Position numbers and translations under genes: made by a program. From an uncultured Traorella sp. (lineage in GTDB: Bacteria; Bacillota_I; Bacilli_A; Erysipelotrichales; Erysipelotrichaceae), in assembly GCA_945938205.1 (NCBI GenBank), contig CAMEUL010000057.1, positions 1-8,406 on the forward strand: a DNA stretch of 8,406 bases. Direction: 5' to 3'. Positions within the stretch are counted from its first letter, which is position 1; every line of letters starts with the position of its first letter. The notes below the pieces were generated by a model. It saw only the letters and a list, made by a program, of their open reading frames with translations. It did no database searches and was not told the DNA's origin. Below are positions 1-6,456 of the stretch, in pieces.

Positions 1-1283
1 AAATCATGACTGCGATCATTGCTTTGGAAAATGCTTCTGTTGATGAAGAAATCAGTGTGATAGAAAATGAACTGAATATTCAATATGAGGAAAAACAGAA
101 AGAAGCTATTCGGATGTTTTTTAATGAACCATTTTCGATCCTTACCGGAGGTCCCGGAACAGGAAAAACAACAATCGTAAAGGCCATATTAACTCTCTAT
201 CAGAAATTCTATTATCAGGATCAAATTATGCTTTCTGCTCCTACAGGAAGGGCCAGCAAACGTTTGAGCGAATGCAGCGGCATGCAAGGCTGTACGCTTC
301 ACCGCCTTTTAAAATGGGATCTTGAAACCAATACATTCATGGCCAATGAAGAGGATCCTTTATATATTGATTGTCTGATTATTGATGAGTTCTCCATGGT
401 AGATCAGTGGCTCTTTTATAATCTTTTAAAGGCATCAAAACATATAAAGAAAATTTTGATTATCGGTGATGAAGATCAGTTGCCTTCAGTGGGGATAGGT
501 ACGGTCTTAAAAGATCTGATTGAAAGTCAATGCTACCCTGTATTGCGTCTTGAGAAAATATTCCGTCAGTCAAATGGTAGTGATATTGTTGAATTGGCTT
601 ATGAAATGAAACAGGGGAAATGTGATATTTTGAAAAATGGAAAAGATATTCGTTTTTATGACTGCCGTCCTGATGAAATCAAAGACAAGATCTTACAGAT
701 CGTGGAACATGCCTTTGAAAAGGGATATCATGACCAAGATATTCAGGTTCTCTCTCCCATGTATTCTACCGTTTGTGGCATTGATCAACTCAATCTATCA
801 TTGCAGAAAAGCATCAATCCGCGTCATACATCTTTAAAAGAGATTCATGTCGGTTATCGTATTTTCAGAGAGCATGACAAGGTCTTGCAGCTTAAGAATC
901 TTCCTGAAGAAGATGTTTATAACGGCGATATTGGAGAAATCATTGAAATCTTAAAGAAAGAAGATGGCTATCCAAGTGATTGCATAGTTGTTGACTTTGA
1001 TGGCATATTGGTTGAATATACAAAAGAGCGCTTTGATCTATTGACACACGCTTATTGTATTTCCATTCACAAATCACAGGGTAGTGAATATCCGATTGTG
1101 ATCATACCCATTACAAAACTGCATACAGCAATGCTGACAAGAAGACTGATTTATACCGGTGTGACACGTGCAAAACAGTCTTTGATATTGATCGGTGATT
1201 ATGAAACTCTTGTAAAAACCATTATGAACGGGTCAGAACGCGTTCGAAAAACAACTCTTAAAATGAGGATCCTTACTGAATAG
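1..1283 (+). CDS. recD2: RecD2-type ATP-dependent 5'-3' DNA helicase, C-terminal part (5' end outside window)
   Basis: Superfamily 1B helicase of the RecD2/YrrC type, a DNA repair and replication-fork protein that works without RecBC. The reading frame is open to the left edge, so about 426 residues of a family usually 700-800 long are present; the N-terminal helix-hairpin-helix part is missing because the window starts inside the gene. Counting from the ATG at position 6, the helicase motifs appear in order: Walker A GGPGTGKTT (48-56), motif Ia APTGRASKRL (78-87), Walker B IDEFSMVD (126-133), motif III GDEDQLPSVG (154-163), motif IV IFRQ (185-188), NGDIG (306-310), motif VI SIHKSQGSEYP (353-363) and YTGVTRAK (383-390). 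The ATG at 6 is internal, not a start: it has no ribosome-binding site and follows an in-frame Ile codon. The C-terminus ends as in intact homologues, so the gene looks functional. RecD2 rather than TraA or another RecD is inferred from motif spelling and from synteny with yrrI-alaS. Confidence 0.93.
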   Translation, partial: IMTAIIALENASVDEEISVIENELNIQYEEKQKEAIRMFFNEPFSILTGGPGTGKTTIVKAILTLYQKFYYQDQIMLSAPTGRASKRLSECSGMQGCTLHRLLKWDLETNTFMANEEDPLYIDCLIIDEFSMVDQWLFYNLLKASKHIKKILIIGDEDQLPSVGIGTVLKDLIESQCYPVLRLEKIFRQSNGSDIVELAYEMKQGKCDILKNGKDIRFYDCRPDEIKDKILQIVEHAFEKGYHDQDIQVLSPMYSTVCGIDQLNLSLQKSINPRHTSLKEIHVGYRIFREHDKVLQLKNLPEEDVYNGDIGEIIEILKKEDGYPSDCIVVDFDGILVEYTKERFDLLTHAYCISIHKSQGSEYPIVIIPITKLHTAMLTRRLIYTGVTRAKQSLILIGDYETLVKTIMNGSERVRKTTLKMRILTE

Positions 1284-1296
1284 GATTCTTTTTTTT
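1265..1296 (+). terminator. Weak intrinsic terminator-like hairpin over the recD2 stop codon
   Basis: GAGGATCCT (1265-1273) can pair with AGGATTCTT (1282-1290), giving nine pairs including two G-T wobbles around an 8-base loop. Eight consecutive T (1289-1296) overlap and follow the stem. The TAG stop (1281-1283) enters the 3' arm. The stem is A/T- and wobble-rich, so termination would probably be partial and would lower read-through into the downstream small ORF and permease. No convincing promoter follows, so at least some read-through from recD2 is expected. Confidence 0.4.
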
Positions 1297-1324
1297 CATC
1301 ATAATAATGGTGTGAGGTGAACTT

Positions 1325-1483
1325 ATGAACAAAGGACTTTTAGGTCTTGCCATTGGTTTGAGCTTGGGAATTCTGGTCGGCTACAGCAATGAAGAAGAAA
1401 TCTCAGATATCTGCCATCGTTCAAGACGCATGAAAAAAAATGTGATGAAACAGATTCATCAGATGCAGGATTATCTTGACTAA
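1325..1483 (+). CDS. 52-aa hypothetical protein with one N-terminal membrane segment and a basic tail
   Basis: A short ORF with a good ribosome-binding site, GAGGTGA (1314-1320), four bases before ATG. The product starts MNKGLLGLAIGLSLGILVGY: residues 4-20 are a glycine-rich hydrophobic helix with GxxxG-like spacing. A short acidic patch EEE (23-25) follows, then a basic stretch with HRSRRMKK (31-38), ending MQDYLD. It is probably a single-pass inner-membrane protein with the charged tail in the cytoplasm. B. subtilis carries a similarly small ORF, yrzQ (DUF3918), next to recD2. The length, Gly-rich helix and basic tail resemble that type, but I cannot confirm homology by eye. The stop codon lies in the 5' arm of the hairpin that covers the next gene's ribosome-binding site, which suggests translational coupling. 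Function unknown. Confidence 0.7.
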   Translation: MNKGLLGLAIGLSLGILVGYSNEEEISDICHRSRRMKKNVMKQIHQMQDYLD

Positions 1484-1497
1484 CCCCATTTGGGGTT
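1482..1497 (+). promoter_or_regulatory. Hairpin sequestering the permease ribosome-binding site
   Basis: AACCCC (1482-1487) and GGGGTT (1492-1497) form a perfect 6-bp stem with an ATTT loop; a T-G wobble (1481/1498) can extend it. The 3' arm contains GGGGTTGAT (1492-1500), the only Shine-Dalgarno-like sequence before the ATG at 1504. The 5' arm contains the TAA stop (1481-1483) of the 52-aa ORF. A ribosome terminating there would melt the stem, so this is a candidate translational-coupling element. The structure is read directly; the regulatory role is inference. There is no T-run, so it is not a terminator. Confidence 0.5.
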
Positions 1498-1503
1498 GAT
1501 TAT

Positions 1504-2541
1504 ATGAAAATTTTATTGAAACTTGTTCAAGATCCTTTTAAAAGTGTCTGTTTTCTTGGCAGTATTTTTCTTCTGATCCTTATTTTGAATCAGTTTTATT
1601 TCTTTGAATGGATCTTTCATCTTCTGATTGCTTTAAAACCTTTATGGATAGGGATCCTTTTGGCTTTTTTTGTTCAGCCTTTTATTGGAGAAAAAGGTAA
1701 AGGAAAAGTAATACTCATTTATTTCTCTTTCTTTCTGATCATGGCACTGATCATTCTTTCACTCATACTTGTCCTCATGAATCATATATCCGAAATACTT
1801 ATCTTTTTAGAAAAAGGGTTTCTTTTTATTTTGGAAATATTTCGTAAACAGCAATACTTGGATACACTTGAAATGAATCAGATCACGAGTCTTTTCTTAA
1901 ATGGTTATGAGTGGCTGATTCCATTTGTTTCAAACATCCTTTCATTTCTGATGACCTTTTTTCTTGGAACGATAATTGCACTTTTTCTTTCTCTTGAAAG
2001 AAATCTGATCGCAAATGAGTTTAAAAAGTATTTTCATAATTACGCGTCTTTTTTTCAGGCATATGCTGTATTTTCATCTGTTTTTCGTCAATATGTGCGT
2101 TCAACCTTGCTGGATATGATTTATATTATGATTTCTACCGGAATCATCCTGTTTCTTTTCCAAACACCTTATCCTTTTTTGCTTCCTCTTTTGCTTGCTC
2201 TATTAAATCTATTTCCCTATGTGGGTGCACTGATCGGAAATGGAATCCTTCTTCTGATTCATTTTATTTTTGTGAAAGAGAATACTTTGTTATTGTTTCT
2301 CATTTTATTTATAAATTCACAAATTGAAAGCAACATTATACATACTTGGATCTGTCATAAAACGATGAAAGTTCATCCGCTGTTGCTGTTTTTCTCGCTG
2401 ATCATCAATGAATTTCTTTTTGGTGTCTTAGGTGTCATTCTTTCTCCGGTATTTGCCGGTCTTCTTCAGATCTTGCTTACCACTTACAGTGAAATACTGA
2501 ATCAGAAAAATGTGGGTGGCTGGGAAGAAATATCATCTTAA
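1504..2541 (+). CDS. yrrI: AI-2E family (PerM/YrrI-type) membrane transporter
   Basis: A 345-residue polytopic membrane protein, close to the family's usual 340-370. Hydrophobic segments lie near 14-30, 36-60, 68-92, 97-112, 142-163, 203-220, 223-256, 260-271 and 293-325. Family signatures are the LLNLFPYVGALIG block (233-245; usual form LLNLIPYIGPxIG), QIESNII (273-279; usual QxIENNxI), KVHPLLLFFSLI (289-300) and FLFGVLGVILSPVFAGLLQ (304-322). The region between about 164 and 202 is the more polar loop typical of the family. Despite the family name, substrates vary: some members export autoinducer-2 and others act as cation/H+ antiporters, and nothing here decides between them. The gene sits where yrrI does in B. 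subtilis, just upstream of the alaS T-box. The T-rich sequence reflects Phe/Leu/Ile codons. No terminator is visible before the alaS promoter. Confidence 0.88.
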   Translation: MKILLKLVQDPFKSVCFLGSIFLLILILNQFYFFEWIFHLLIALKPLWIGILLAFFVQPFIGEKGKGKVILIYFSFFLIMALIILSLILVLMNHISEILIFLEKGFLFILEIFRKQQYLDTLEMNQITSLFLNGYEWLIPFVSNILSFLMTFFLGTIIALFLSLERNLIANEFKKYFHNYASFFQAYAVFSSVFRQYVRSTLLDMIYIMISTGIILFLFQTPYPFLLPLLLALLNLFPYVGALIGNGILLLIHFIFVKENTLLLFLILFINSQIESNIIHTWICHKTMKVHPLLLFFSLIINEFLFGVLGVILSPVFAGLLQILLTTYSEILNQKNVGGWEEISS

Positions 2542-2569
2542 TTCTCTATCAACCAAATAAAAAAGAGGA

Positions 2570-2598
2570 TTGAGATAAGCAAATGTTTGTGATATAAT
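2570..2598 (+). promoter_or_regulatory. SigA-type promoter of the alaS T-box transcript
   Basis: The -35 element is TTGAGA (2570-2575, 5 of 6 to consensus) and the -10 is TATAAT (2593-2598, perfect), with a 17-base spacer. TG at 2590-2591 gives an extended -10 (TGATATAAT). Transcription should start near 2604-2606, placing the whole T-box leader in the transcript. The promoter lies 28 bases after the permease stop, separating alaS control from the upstream genes. Confidence 0.85.
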
Positions 2599-2604
2599 CA
2601 CATC

Positions 2605-2810
2605 GTAAATGTTGAAAAAGAGGAGTAATTCATAAATACTTTCAGAGAGCAGATGGCTGGTGGGAATCTGCAGGGCTAGTGAATGAAGCTGCTTTGGAGT
2701 TTACGCGTTAACCTTTCGCTAATAAGGAAATCAAGGGCATGGGGAAACCCATGAATCAGGATGGTACCGCGTATCCATTACGTTCCTGAACACAGGAACG
2801 TTTTTATTTT
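2605..2810 (+). ncRNA. T-box riboswitch, tRNA-Ala specific, controlling alaS
   Basis: A transcription-attenuation leader that lets alaS be read when uncharged tRNA-Ala accumulates. In Stem I, AGTA (2624-2627) faces GAA (2685-2687) as the loop-E part of the specifier loop, closed above by ATTCAT (2628-2633) with GTGAAT (2679-2684) and below by AAAG (2617-2620) with CTTT (2692-2695). GAA is followed by GCT (2688-2690), an alanine codon, then a purine G, as expected for the specifier. The AGAGAG box is at 2644-2649; the apical stem GCAGAT/ATCTGC (2649-2654/2666-2671) carries the loop GGCTGGTGGGA. Stem III is CATGGG-GAAA-CCCATG (2738-2753). The T-box AGGATGGTACCGCG is at 2758-2771. The antiterminator pairs CAGGA (2757-2761) with TTCCTG (from 2784) and GCGT (2769-2772) with ACGT (2780-2783), leaving the 7-base bulge TGGTACC. 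The T after TGG matches a tRNA with discriminator A. The competing terminator follows. Stem II folding was not resolved. Confidence 0.95.
2780..2810 (+). terminator. Rho-independent attenuator of the alaS T-box
   Basis: ACGTTCCTG (2780-2788) pairs perfectly with CAGGAACGT (2793-2801) around an AACA loop and is followed by TTTTTATTTT (2801-2810). Its 5' arm is the same sequence that forms the 3' side of the antiterminator, so the two structures exclude each other. It is the default OFF state when tRNA-Ala is charged. The alaS ribosome-binding site starts at 2811, immediately after the T-run. Confidence 0.93.
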
Positions 2811-2822
2811 AGGAGGAAAGAC

Positions 2823-5444
2823 ATGAAACAGTTAACAGGAAATCAGATCAGACAAATGTTCTTAGACTATTTTGAAAGCAAAGGTCATATGGTAGAACCA
2901 GGAGCTAGCCTTGTGCCTCATAATGATCCTACATTGCTTTGGATCAATGCAGGAGTAGCTGCATTAAAAAAATACTTTGACGGTCGTGAAAAACCAAAGT
3001 GCAATCGTATTACCAATGCACAGAAATCTATTCGTACAAATGATATTGAAAATGTCGGGAAAACAGCCAGACATCATACATTCTTTGAAATGCTTGGAAA
3101 TTTCTCCATTGGAGATTATTTTAGAGATGAAGCTATCCCTTTTGCTTGGGAATTTCTGACAGATGAAAAATGGATGGGTATCCCAAAAGATAAGCTTTAT
3201 ATTTCTGTTTATACAGATGATACAGAATCTTATCGTATTTGGACAGAAGTGTGTGGTGTAGATCCAAGCCATATTTTAAAAACAGATGATAACTTCTGGG
3301 AAATTGGAGAAGGCCCTAGTGGTCCGGACACAGAAATCTTCTTTGACCGTGGAGCTGAATATGATCCACAGGGATTGGGAGAAAAACTCTTCTTTGAGGA
3401 AATGGAAAATGATCGTTATATTGAGGTTTGGAATGTCGTTTTCTCACAATATGATGCGAAACCTGGAATTCCAAGAAGTGAATATAAAGAACTTCCACAG
3501 AAAAACATTGATACAGGAATGGGACTGGAACGTTTGACATCATTGATTCAGGGAGGAGAAACAAACTTTGATACTGATTTATTCCTTCCAATTATTCATG
3601 CGACAGAAAAATATGCGAAATATCCTTATGAAGGACAGTATAAGATGGCTTATCGCGTAATTGCGGATCATATTCGTACCGTTACTTTCGCATTGGCAGA
3701 TGGCGCATTATTTGCCAATGAAGGACGTGGCTATGTTTTGCGTCGTGTATTGAGAAGAGCAGTACGTTATGGTAAAAAACTAAAAATTGAAGGAAGCTTC
3801 ATGTATGAGCTGGTTCCGGTAGTGGCAGATATCATGAAAGATTTTTATCCATATTTGCTGGAGAAAACTGAATATATTCAGAAGCTTGTGAAAGCAGAGG
3901 AAGAAAGATTCCATGCGACACTTTCTGAAGGTGAAAAATTAATGCAAGATGTAATGGATCATGCCGCTGAAAAGGTTATTGATGGTCCAACAGCTTTTAA
4001 ATTGTATGATACATATGGATTCCCATATGAATTGACCGTTGAAATGGCGGAAGAAAACGGATTCCGTGTGGATGAAGAAGGCTTCAATCAGGAAATGGAA
4101 AAACAGCGTGAACGTGCACGTTCTAGCCGTGATGCCTTTGAATCCATGAAAAGTCAGTCTAAAGACCTGATGGATTGCTTGATTGAATCTAAGTTTATTG
4201 GTTATGATCATTTGAGTTGTGAATCAAAAGTCGTTGCTTGTTTTAAAGATGGCGTCAAATGTGATGAAATTCTTGATGAAGGAGATGTGATTTTAGAAGA
4301 AACCTGCTTCTATGCTGAAAGTGGAGGACAGGTTGCTGACACAGGATGTCTAAAGAATGAAAGTATGACTTGTGAAGTAAGCGATGTCAAGAAAGCACCT
4401 CATGGACAGCCTTTGCATCATGTTATCGTGAAAAATGGAAGCATTTCAGTTAATGATATTGTTCAAGGCGAGATCAATTCCGTAAAGAGAAGCATGACTA
4501 CTTCCAATCACTCAGCATGTCACTTGCTGCAAAGTGCTTTAAAACGTGTTTTGGGAGATCATATTTCTCAGGCTGGAAGTTATGTGTGTGATGATTATGT
4601 GCGCTTTGACTTTACCCACTTTGAAAAGGTAAGTGAAGAACAACTTAAAAAAGTGGAACAGATCGTTAATCAGTTCATTTCTATGAAAGCTGATGTAACT
4701 TGTGAATTGATGAGCATTGAAGAAGCTAAGAAAACAGGAGCAACAGCACTGTTTGATGAAAAATATGGAGACGTTGTACGTGTAGTATCCATGGGAGATG
4801 TATCCAAAGAATTCTGTGGAGGATGCCATGTTTCCAATACAGCAGATCTGGGTGTCTTTAAGATTGAAAGTGAAGAAAGCATTGGTTCAGGTATTCGAAG
4901 AATTGTAGGAAAAACCGGATATAAAGCTTATGAAGAATTCGCATCTTATGAAGATACCTTAAAAGAAATAGCCGGAACGCTGAAACTGAATACAATTACA
5001 ACCGTTTCTGAAAAAGTGACTTCTCTTTTGGAAGAAAAGAACGAATTGCAGCGTCAACTTGCAAAACTCAATGAACAGCTATTAACAGCTAAAGCTGGTG
5101 AAATGGTAAGTGAAGCAAAAGACAAAAATGGATTGAAAGTGCTTGTGAAACGCATGGATGGTATGGATGGAAATGCCATGAAAAATTTATCTGCTTCTTT
5201 ACTGGATAAACTTTCGGATGGAGTAGTTTTCCTGGGCGGACAGATTGATGATAAACTTGTGTTTGTTGCCCGTGCTTCCAAGAAAGCAGTGGAAAATGGT
5301 ATTCATTGTGGAAATTTGATCAAGGAAGCAAGTCTTTTGAGTGATGGAAAAGGTGGAGGAAAACCGGACCTGGCTCAAGGAGGCGGAAAAAATTTAACTG
5401 CCTTGGATCAAAGTCTTGCCGCTGTTTCAAAGATTTTGGATTAG
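2823..5444 (+). CDS. alaS: Alanyl-tRNA synthetase, full length
   Basis: Class II synthetase that charges tRNA-Ala and hydrolyses mischarged Ser/Gly-tRNA-Ala in the cytoplasm. It has 873 residues, the normal bacterial length of about 870-880. The start has AGGAGG (2811-2816) six bases before ATG. The catalytic core occupies about 1-240: TNDIENVGKTARHHTFFEML (72-91), EGPSGPDTEIFFD (163-175) and the motif 3 signature DTGMGLER (230-237). The tRNA-recognition helical domain follows (about 250-460). The editing domain begins near ILEETCFYAESGGQ (490-503) and holds the zinc ligands HSACH (H563, H567) and CGGCH (C665, H669), so proofreading looks intact. A coiled-coil linker (729-758) leads to the C-Ala/DHHA1 domain ending with GKGGGKPDLAQGGG (842-855). 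The block usually spelled GPCGPC reads GPSGPD here, a known type of variation. Expression is set by the T-box upstream. No terminator separates it from ireB, so read-through is likely. Confidence 0.98.
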   Translation: MKQLTGNQIRQMFLDYFESKGHMVEPGASLVPHNDPTLLWINAGVAALKKYFDGREKPKCNRITNAQKSIRTNDIENVGKTARHHTFFEMLGNFSIGDYFRDEAIPFAWEFLTDEKWMGIPKDKLYISVYTDDTESYRIWTEVCGVDPSHILKTDDNFWEIGEGPSGPDTEIFFDRGAEYDPQGLGEKLFFEEMENDRYIEVWNVVFSQYDAKPGIPRSEYKELPQKNIDTGMGLERLTSLIQGGETNFDTDLFLPIIHATEKYAKYPYEGQYKMAYRVIADHIRTVTFALADGALFANEGRGYVLRRVLRRAVRYGKKLKIEGSFMYELVPVVADIMKDFYPYLLEKTEYIQKLVKAEEERFHATLSEGEKLMQDVMDHAAEKVIDGPTAFKLYDTYGFPYELTVEMAEENGFRVDEEGFNQEMEKQRERARSSRDAFESMKSQSKDLMDCLIESKFIGYDHLSCESKVVACFKDGVKCDEILDEGDVILEETCFYAESGGQVADTGCLKNESMTCEVSDVKKAPHGQPLHHVIVKNGSISVNDIVQGEINSVKRSMTTSNHSACHLLQSALKRVLGDHISQAGSYVCDDYVRFDFTHFEKVSEEQLKKVEQIVNQFISMKADVTCELMSIEEAKKTGATALFDEKYGDVVRVVSMGDVSKEFCGGCHVSNTADLGVFKIESEESIGSGIRRIVGKTGYKAYEEFASYEDTLKEIAGTLKLNTITTVSEKVTSLLEEKNELQRQLAKLNEQLLTAKAGEMVSEAKDKNGLKVLVKRMDGMDGNAMKNLSASLLDKLSDGVVFLGGQIDDKLVFVARASKKAVENGIHCGNLIKEASLLSDGKGGGKPDLAQGGGKNLTALDQSLAAVSKILD

Positions 5445-5498
5445 GACTTTAATTTTTAACTGATTTGGTTTAAAATAAAGAAAAAGAGGAGGATTGTT

Positions 5499-5762
5499 AT
5501 GAAAAAGGATATTACAGAAACAATGGCATTTAAATCAGAAGATATGCGCCGTAACAACATCAAACATATCGTTCGACTGGTTGACAGTGCGTTGAAAGAG
5601 AGAGGATACAATTCAGTGAATCAGCTTGCAGGCTATCTTATTTCAAATGATCCTGCCTATATTTCAAGTCATCAGAATGCACGTTCTGTCATTCAGAGCG
5701 TTGAGAGATATGAAATTATTGAAGAAATGGTTCGTTCATATCTGGAATCGATTGAAAAATGA
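5499..5762 (+). CDS. ireB: IreB family regulatory phosphoprotein (UPF0297, YrzL)
   Basis: An 87-residue cytoplasmic protein of the UPF0297 family. In Enterococcus faecalis IreB is a substrate of the PASTA Ser/Thr kinase IreK and tunes cell-envelope stress and cephalosporin resistance. Visible family blocks are ETMAF near the N-terminus, ALKERGYNSVNQLAGYLISN (31-50), DPAYISSH (51-58), ARSVIQSVERYEIIEEMVRSYL (61-82). Thr6 and Thr8 lie where the enterococcal protein carries its phosphorylated threonines; Thr8 aligns with Thr7 of that protein, while the other site is shifted. GAGGAGG (5486-5492) is six bases before ATG. The stop codon overlaps the ruvX start (ATGA, 5759-5762), so the two are translationally coupled. 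The 54-base gap after alaS contains no terminator and no convincing promoter, so transcription probably continues from alaS. Confidence 0.93.
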   Translation: MKKDITETMAFKSEDMRRNNIKHIVRLVDSALKERGYNSVNQLAGYLISNDPAYISSHQNARSVIQSVERYEIIEEMVRSYLESIEK

Positions 5763-6172
5763 GAATTTTAGGATTAGATTTGGGAAGCGTTACCTGTGGT
5801 GTGGCAGTCAGTGATGTCATGGGGATGATTGCGCGTCCTGTAGAAACCTTACGGTTTCCTGAAAATGATTTGAATGCCTGTCTTTTACTGGTAATGAAGC
5901 ATGTTAAGGAATTTCAGATTAAAAAAGTGATTCTTGGTTTACCGAAACACATGAATGGGGATGTTGGCATTCGTGGAGAAGTAAGTATCCAGTTTAAAGA
6001 TATGCTGACTGAAGAGGGTCTAGATGTTGTTTTATGGGATGAACGTTTAACGACGGTCGCTGCGGAGAAGATCTTGATCAGTGCAGATCTTTCCCGAAAA
6101 AAACGTAAAAAAGTCATTGATCAAATGGCAGCCGTCCAGATACTTCAGAGTTACTTGGACAGTCAAAACTAG
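5759..6172 (+). CDS. ruvX: RuvX/YqgF-family RNase H-like nuclease (YrrK)
   Basis: A 137-residue single-domain protein of the RuvX/YqgF family, which has an RNase H-like fold. Bacterial members have been linked to Holliday junction resolution and to processing of the 16S rRNA 5' end; which role dominates here is not visible. Motifs: LGLDLGS with Asp7 (4-10), VILGLPKHMNG (57-67), DERLTT (94-99) and DQMAAVQILQSYL (121-133). Asp7, the DE pair at 94-95 and Asp121 supply the acidic active site. The start ATG lies in the ireB stop (ATGA) with no strong ribosome-binding site of its own, so translation depends on ireB. A hairpin begins at its stop codon and precedes yrzB. The family is highly conserved in this gene order in Bacillota. 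Confidence 0.95.
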   Translation: MRILGLDLGSVTCGVAVSDVMGMIARPVETLRFPENDLNACLLLVMKHVKEFQIKKVILGLPKHMNGDVGIRGEVSIQFKDMLTEEGLDVVLWDERLTTVAAEKILISADLSRKKRKKVIDQMAAVQILQSYLDSQN

Positions 6173-6187
6173 GGCAACATTTGCCCT
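6171..6187 (+). promoter_or_regulatory. Perfect 7-bp hairpin between ruvX and yrzB
   Basis: AGGGCAA (6171-6177) and TTGCCCT (6181-6187) pair perfectly around a CAT loop. The first two stem bases are the last two of the ruvX TAG stop. Only three T follow before CATTTTAA, so it is at best a weak terminator. It could instead act as a pause, mRNA-processing or 3'-end-protecting structure that sets yrzB-mltG expression relative to ireB-ruvX. The yrzB ribosome-binding site (6196-6202) is outside the stem and stays accessible. Confidence 0.5.
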
Positions 6188-6207
6188 TTCATTTTAAGGA
6201 GGTTACT

Positions 6208-6456
6208 ATGCTAGATTCAAACACATTATTTGTGACAGATGAAGATGGAAATGAAACAGAAATGGAGATCCTGTTTACGTTTGAAAATGAAGAACTTGGA
6301 AAACAGTATGTAGTTTTCCAAAACAAAAACGACCAGGAAGGGGAAGTATTTGCTTCCTGCTACGATGATCAGGGAAATCTTTTACCTATTGAAACAGATG
6401 AAGAATGGGAAATGGTAGAAGAAGTTATAGGTGCTTTCGATGAAGAAGATTCATAA
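6208..6456 (+). CDS. yrzB: DUF1292 family acidic protein (YrzB-like)
   Basis: An 82-residue, strongly acidic protein with the DUF1292 pattern: LFVTDEDGNETEMEILFTFE, then a KQYVVFQNKN-type strand, EVFASCYDDQGNLLPIETDEEW and a glutamate-rich end. The family is a conserved hypothetical in Bacillota, nearly always between ruvX/yrrK and mltG; its function is not known to me. The frame is open further upstream to TTG at 6181, but the real start is ATG 6208: AAGGAGG (6196-6202) sits five bases before it, and the upstream codons lie in the hairpin arm and the ribosome-binding site. The 3' end overlaps mltG by 17 bases, indicating translational coupling. Product size and acidity suggest a soluble cytoplasmic protein. 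Confidence 0.9.
   Translation: MLDSNTLFVTDEDGNETEMEILFTFENEELGKQYVVFQNKNDQEGEVFASCYDDQGNLLPIETDEEWEMVEEVIGAFDEEDS

Noticed and set aside
1273..1305. Possible promoter for the 52-aa ORF (CATAAT near 1300-1305)
   Set aside because: No -35 element at 16-19 bases, and the region is dominated by the T-run of the hairpin at the recD2 end.
2542..2570. Inverted repeat at the end of the permease gene (TTCTCT-type against AGAGGAT) as a terminator
   Set aside because: The loop is about 15 bases, the stem includes a wobble and no T-run follows. The 3' arm runs into the alaS -35 element.
2964..3272. Minus-strand reading frames inside alaS (for example 2964-3272, 3316-3591, 3939-4211, 4539-4829)
   Set aside because: No ribosome-binding sites, no recognisable domains, and they lie fully inside a strongly conserved + strand gene. 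They are antisense shadows.
5154..5176. Short tandem repeat ATGGATGGT-ATGGATGGA in alaS
   Set aside because: It codes MDGMDG in a variable part of the C-terminal domain. Two copies of nine bases are within chance and show no sign of an element.
5448..5476. Possible promoter before ireB (TAAAAT at 5471-5476)
   Set aside because: The -10-like element is ordinary A/T-rich sequence, and at a 17-base spacer the -35 position reads TTTAAT. No extended -10 is present. Read-through from alaS explains expression.
6181..6207. Upstream TTG start for yrzB
   Set aside because: It would translate through a hairpin arm and the gene's own ribosome-binding site. ATG 6208 has an ideal AAGGAGG at five-base spacing and fits the family N-terminus.
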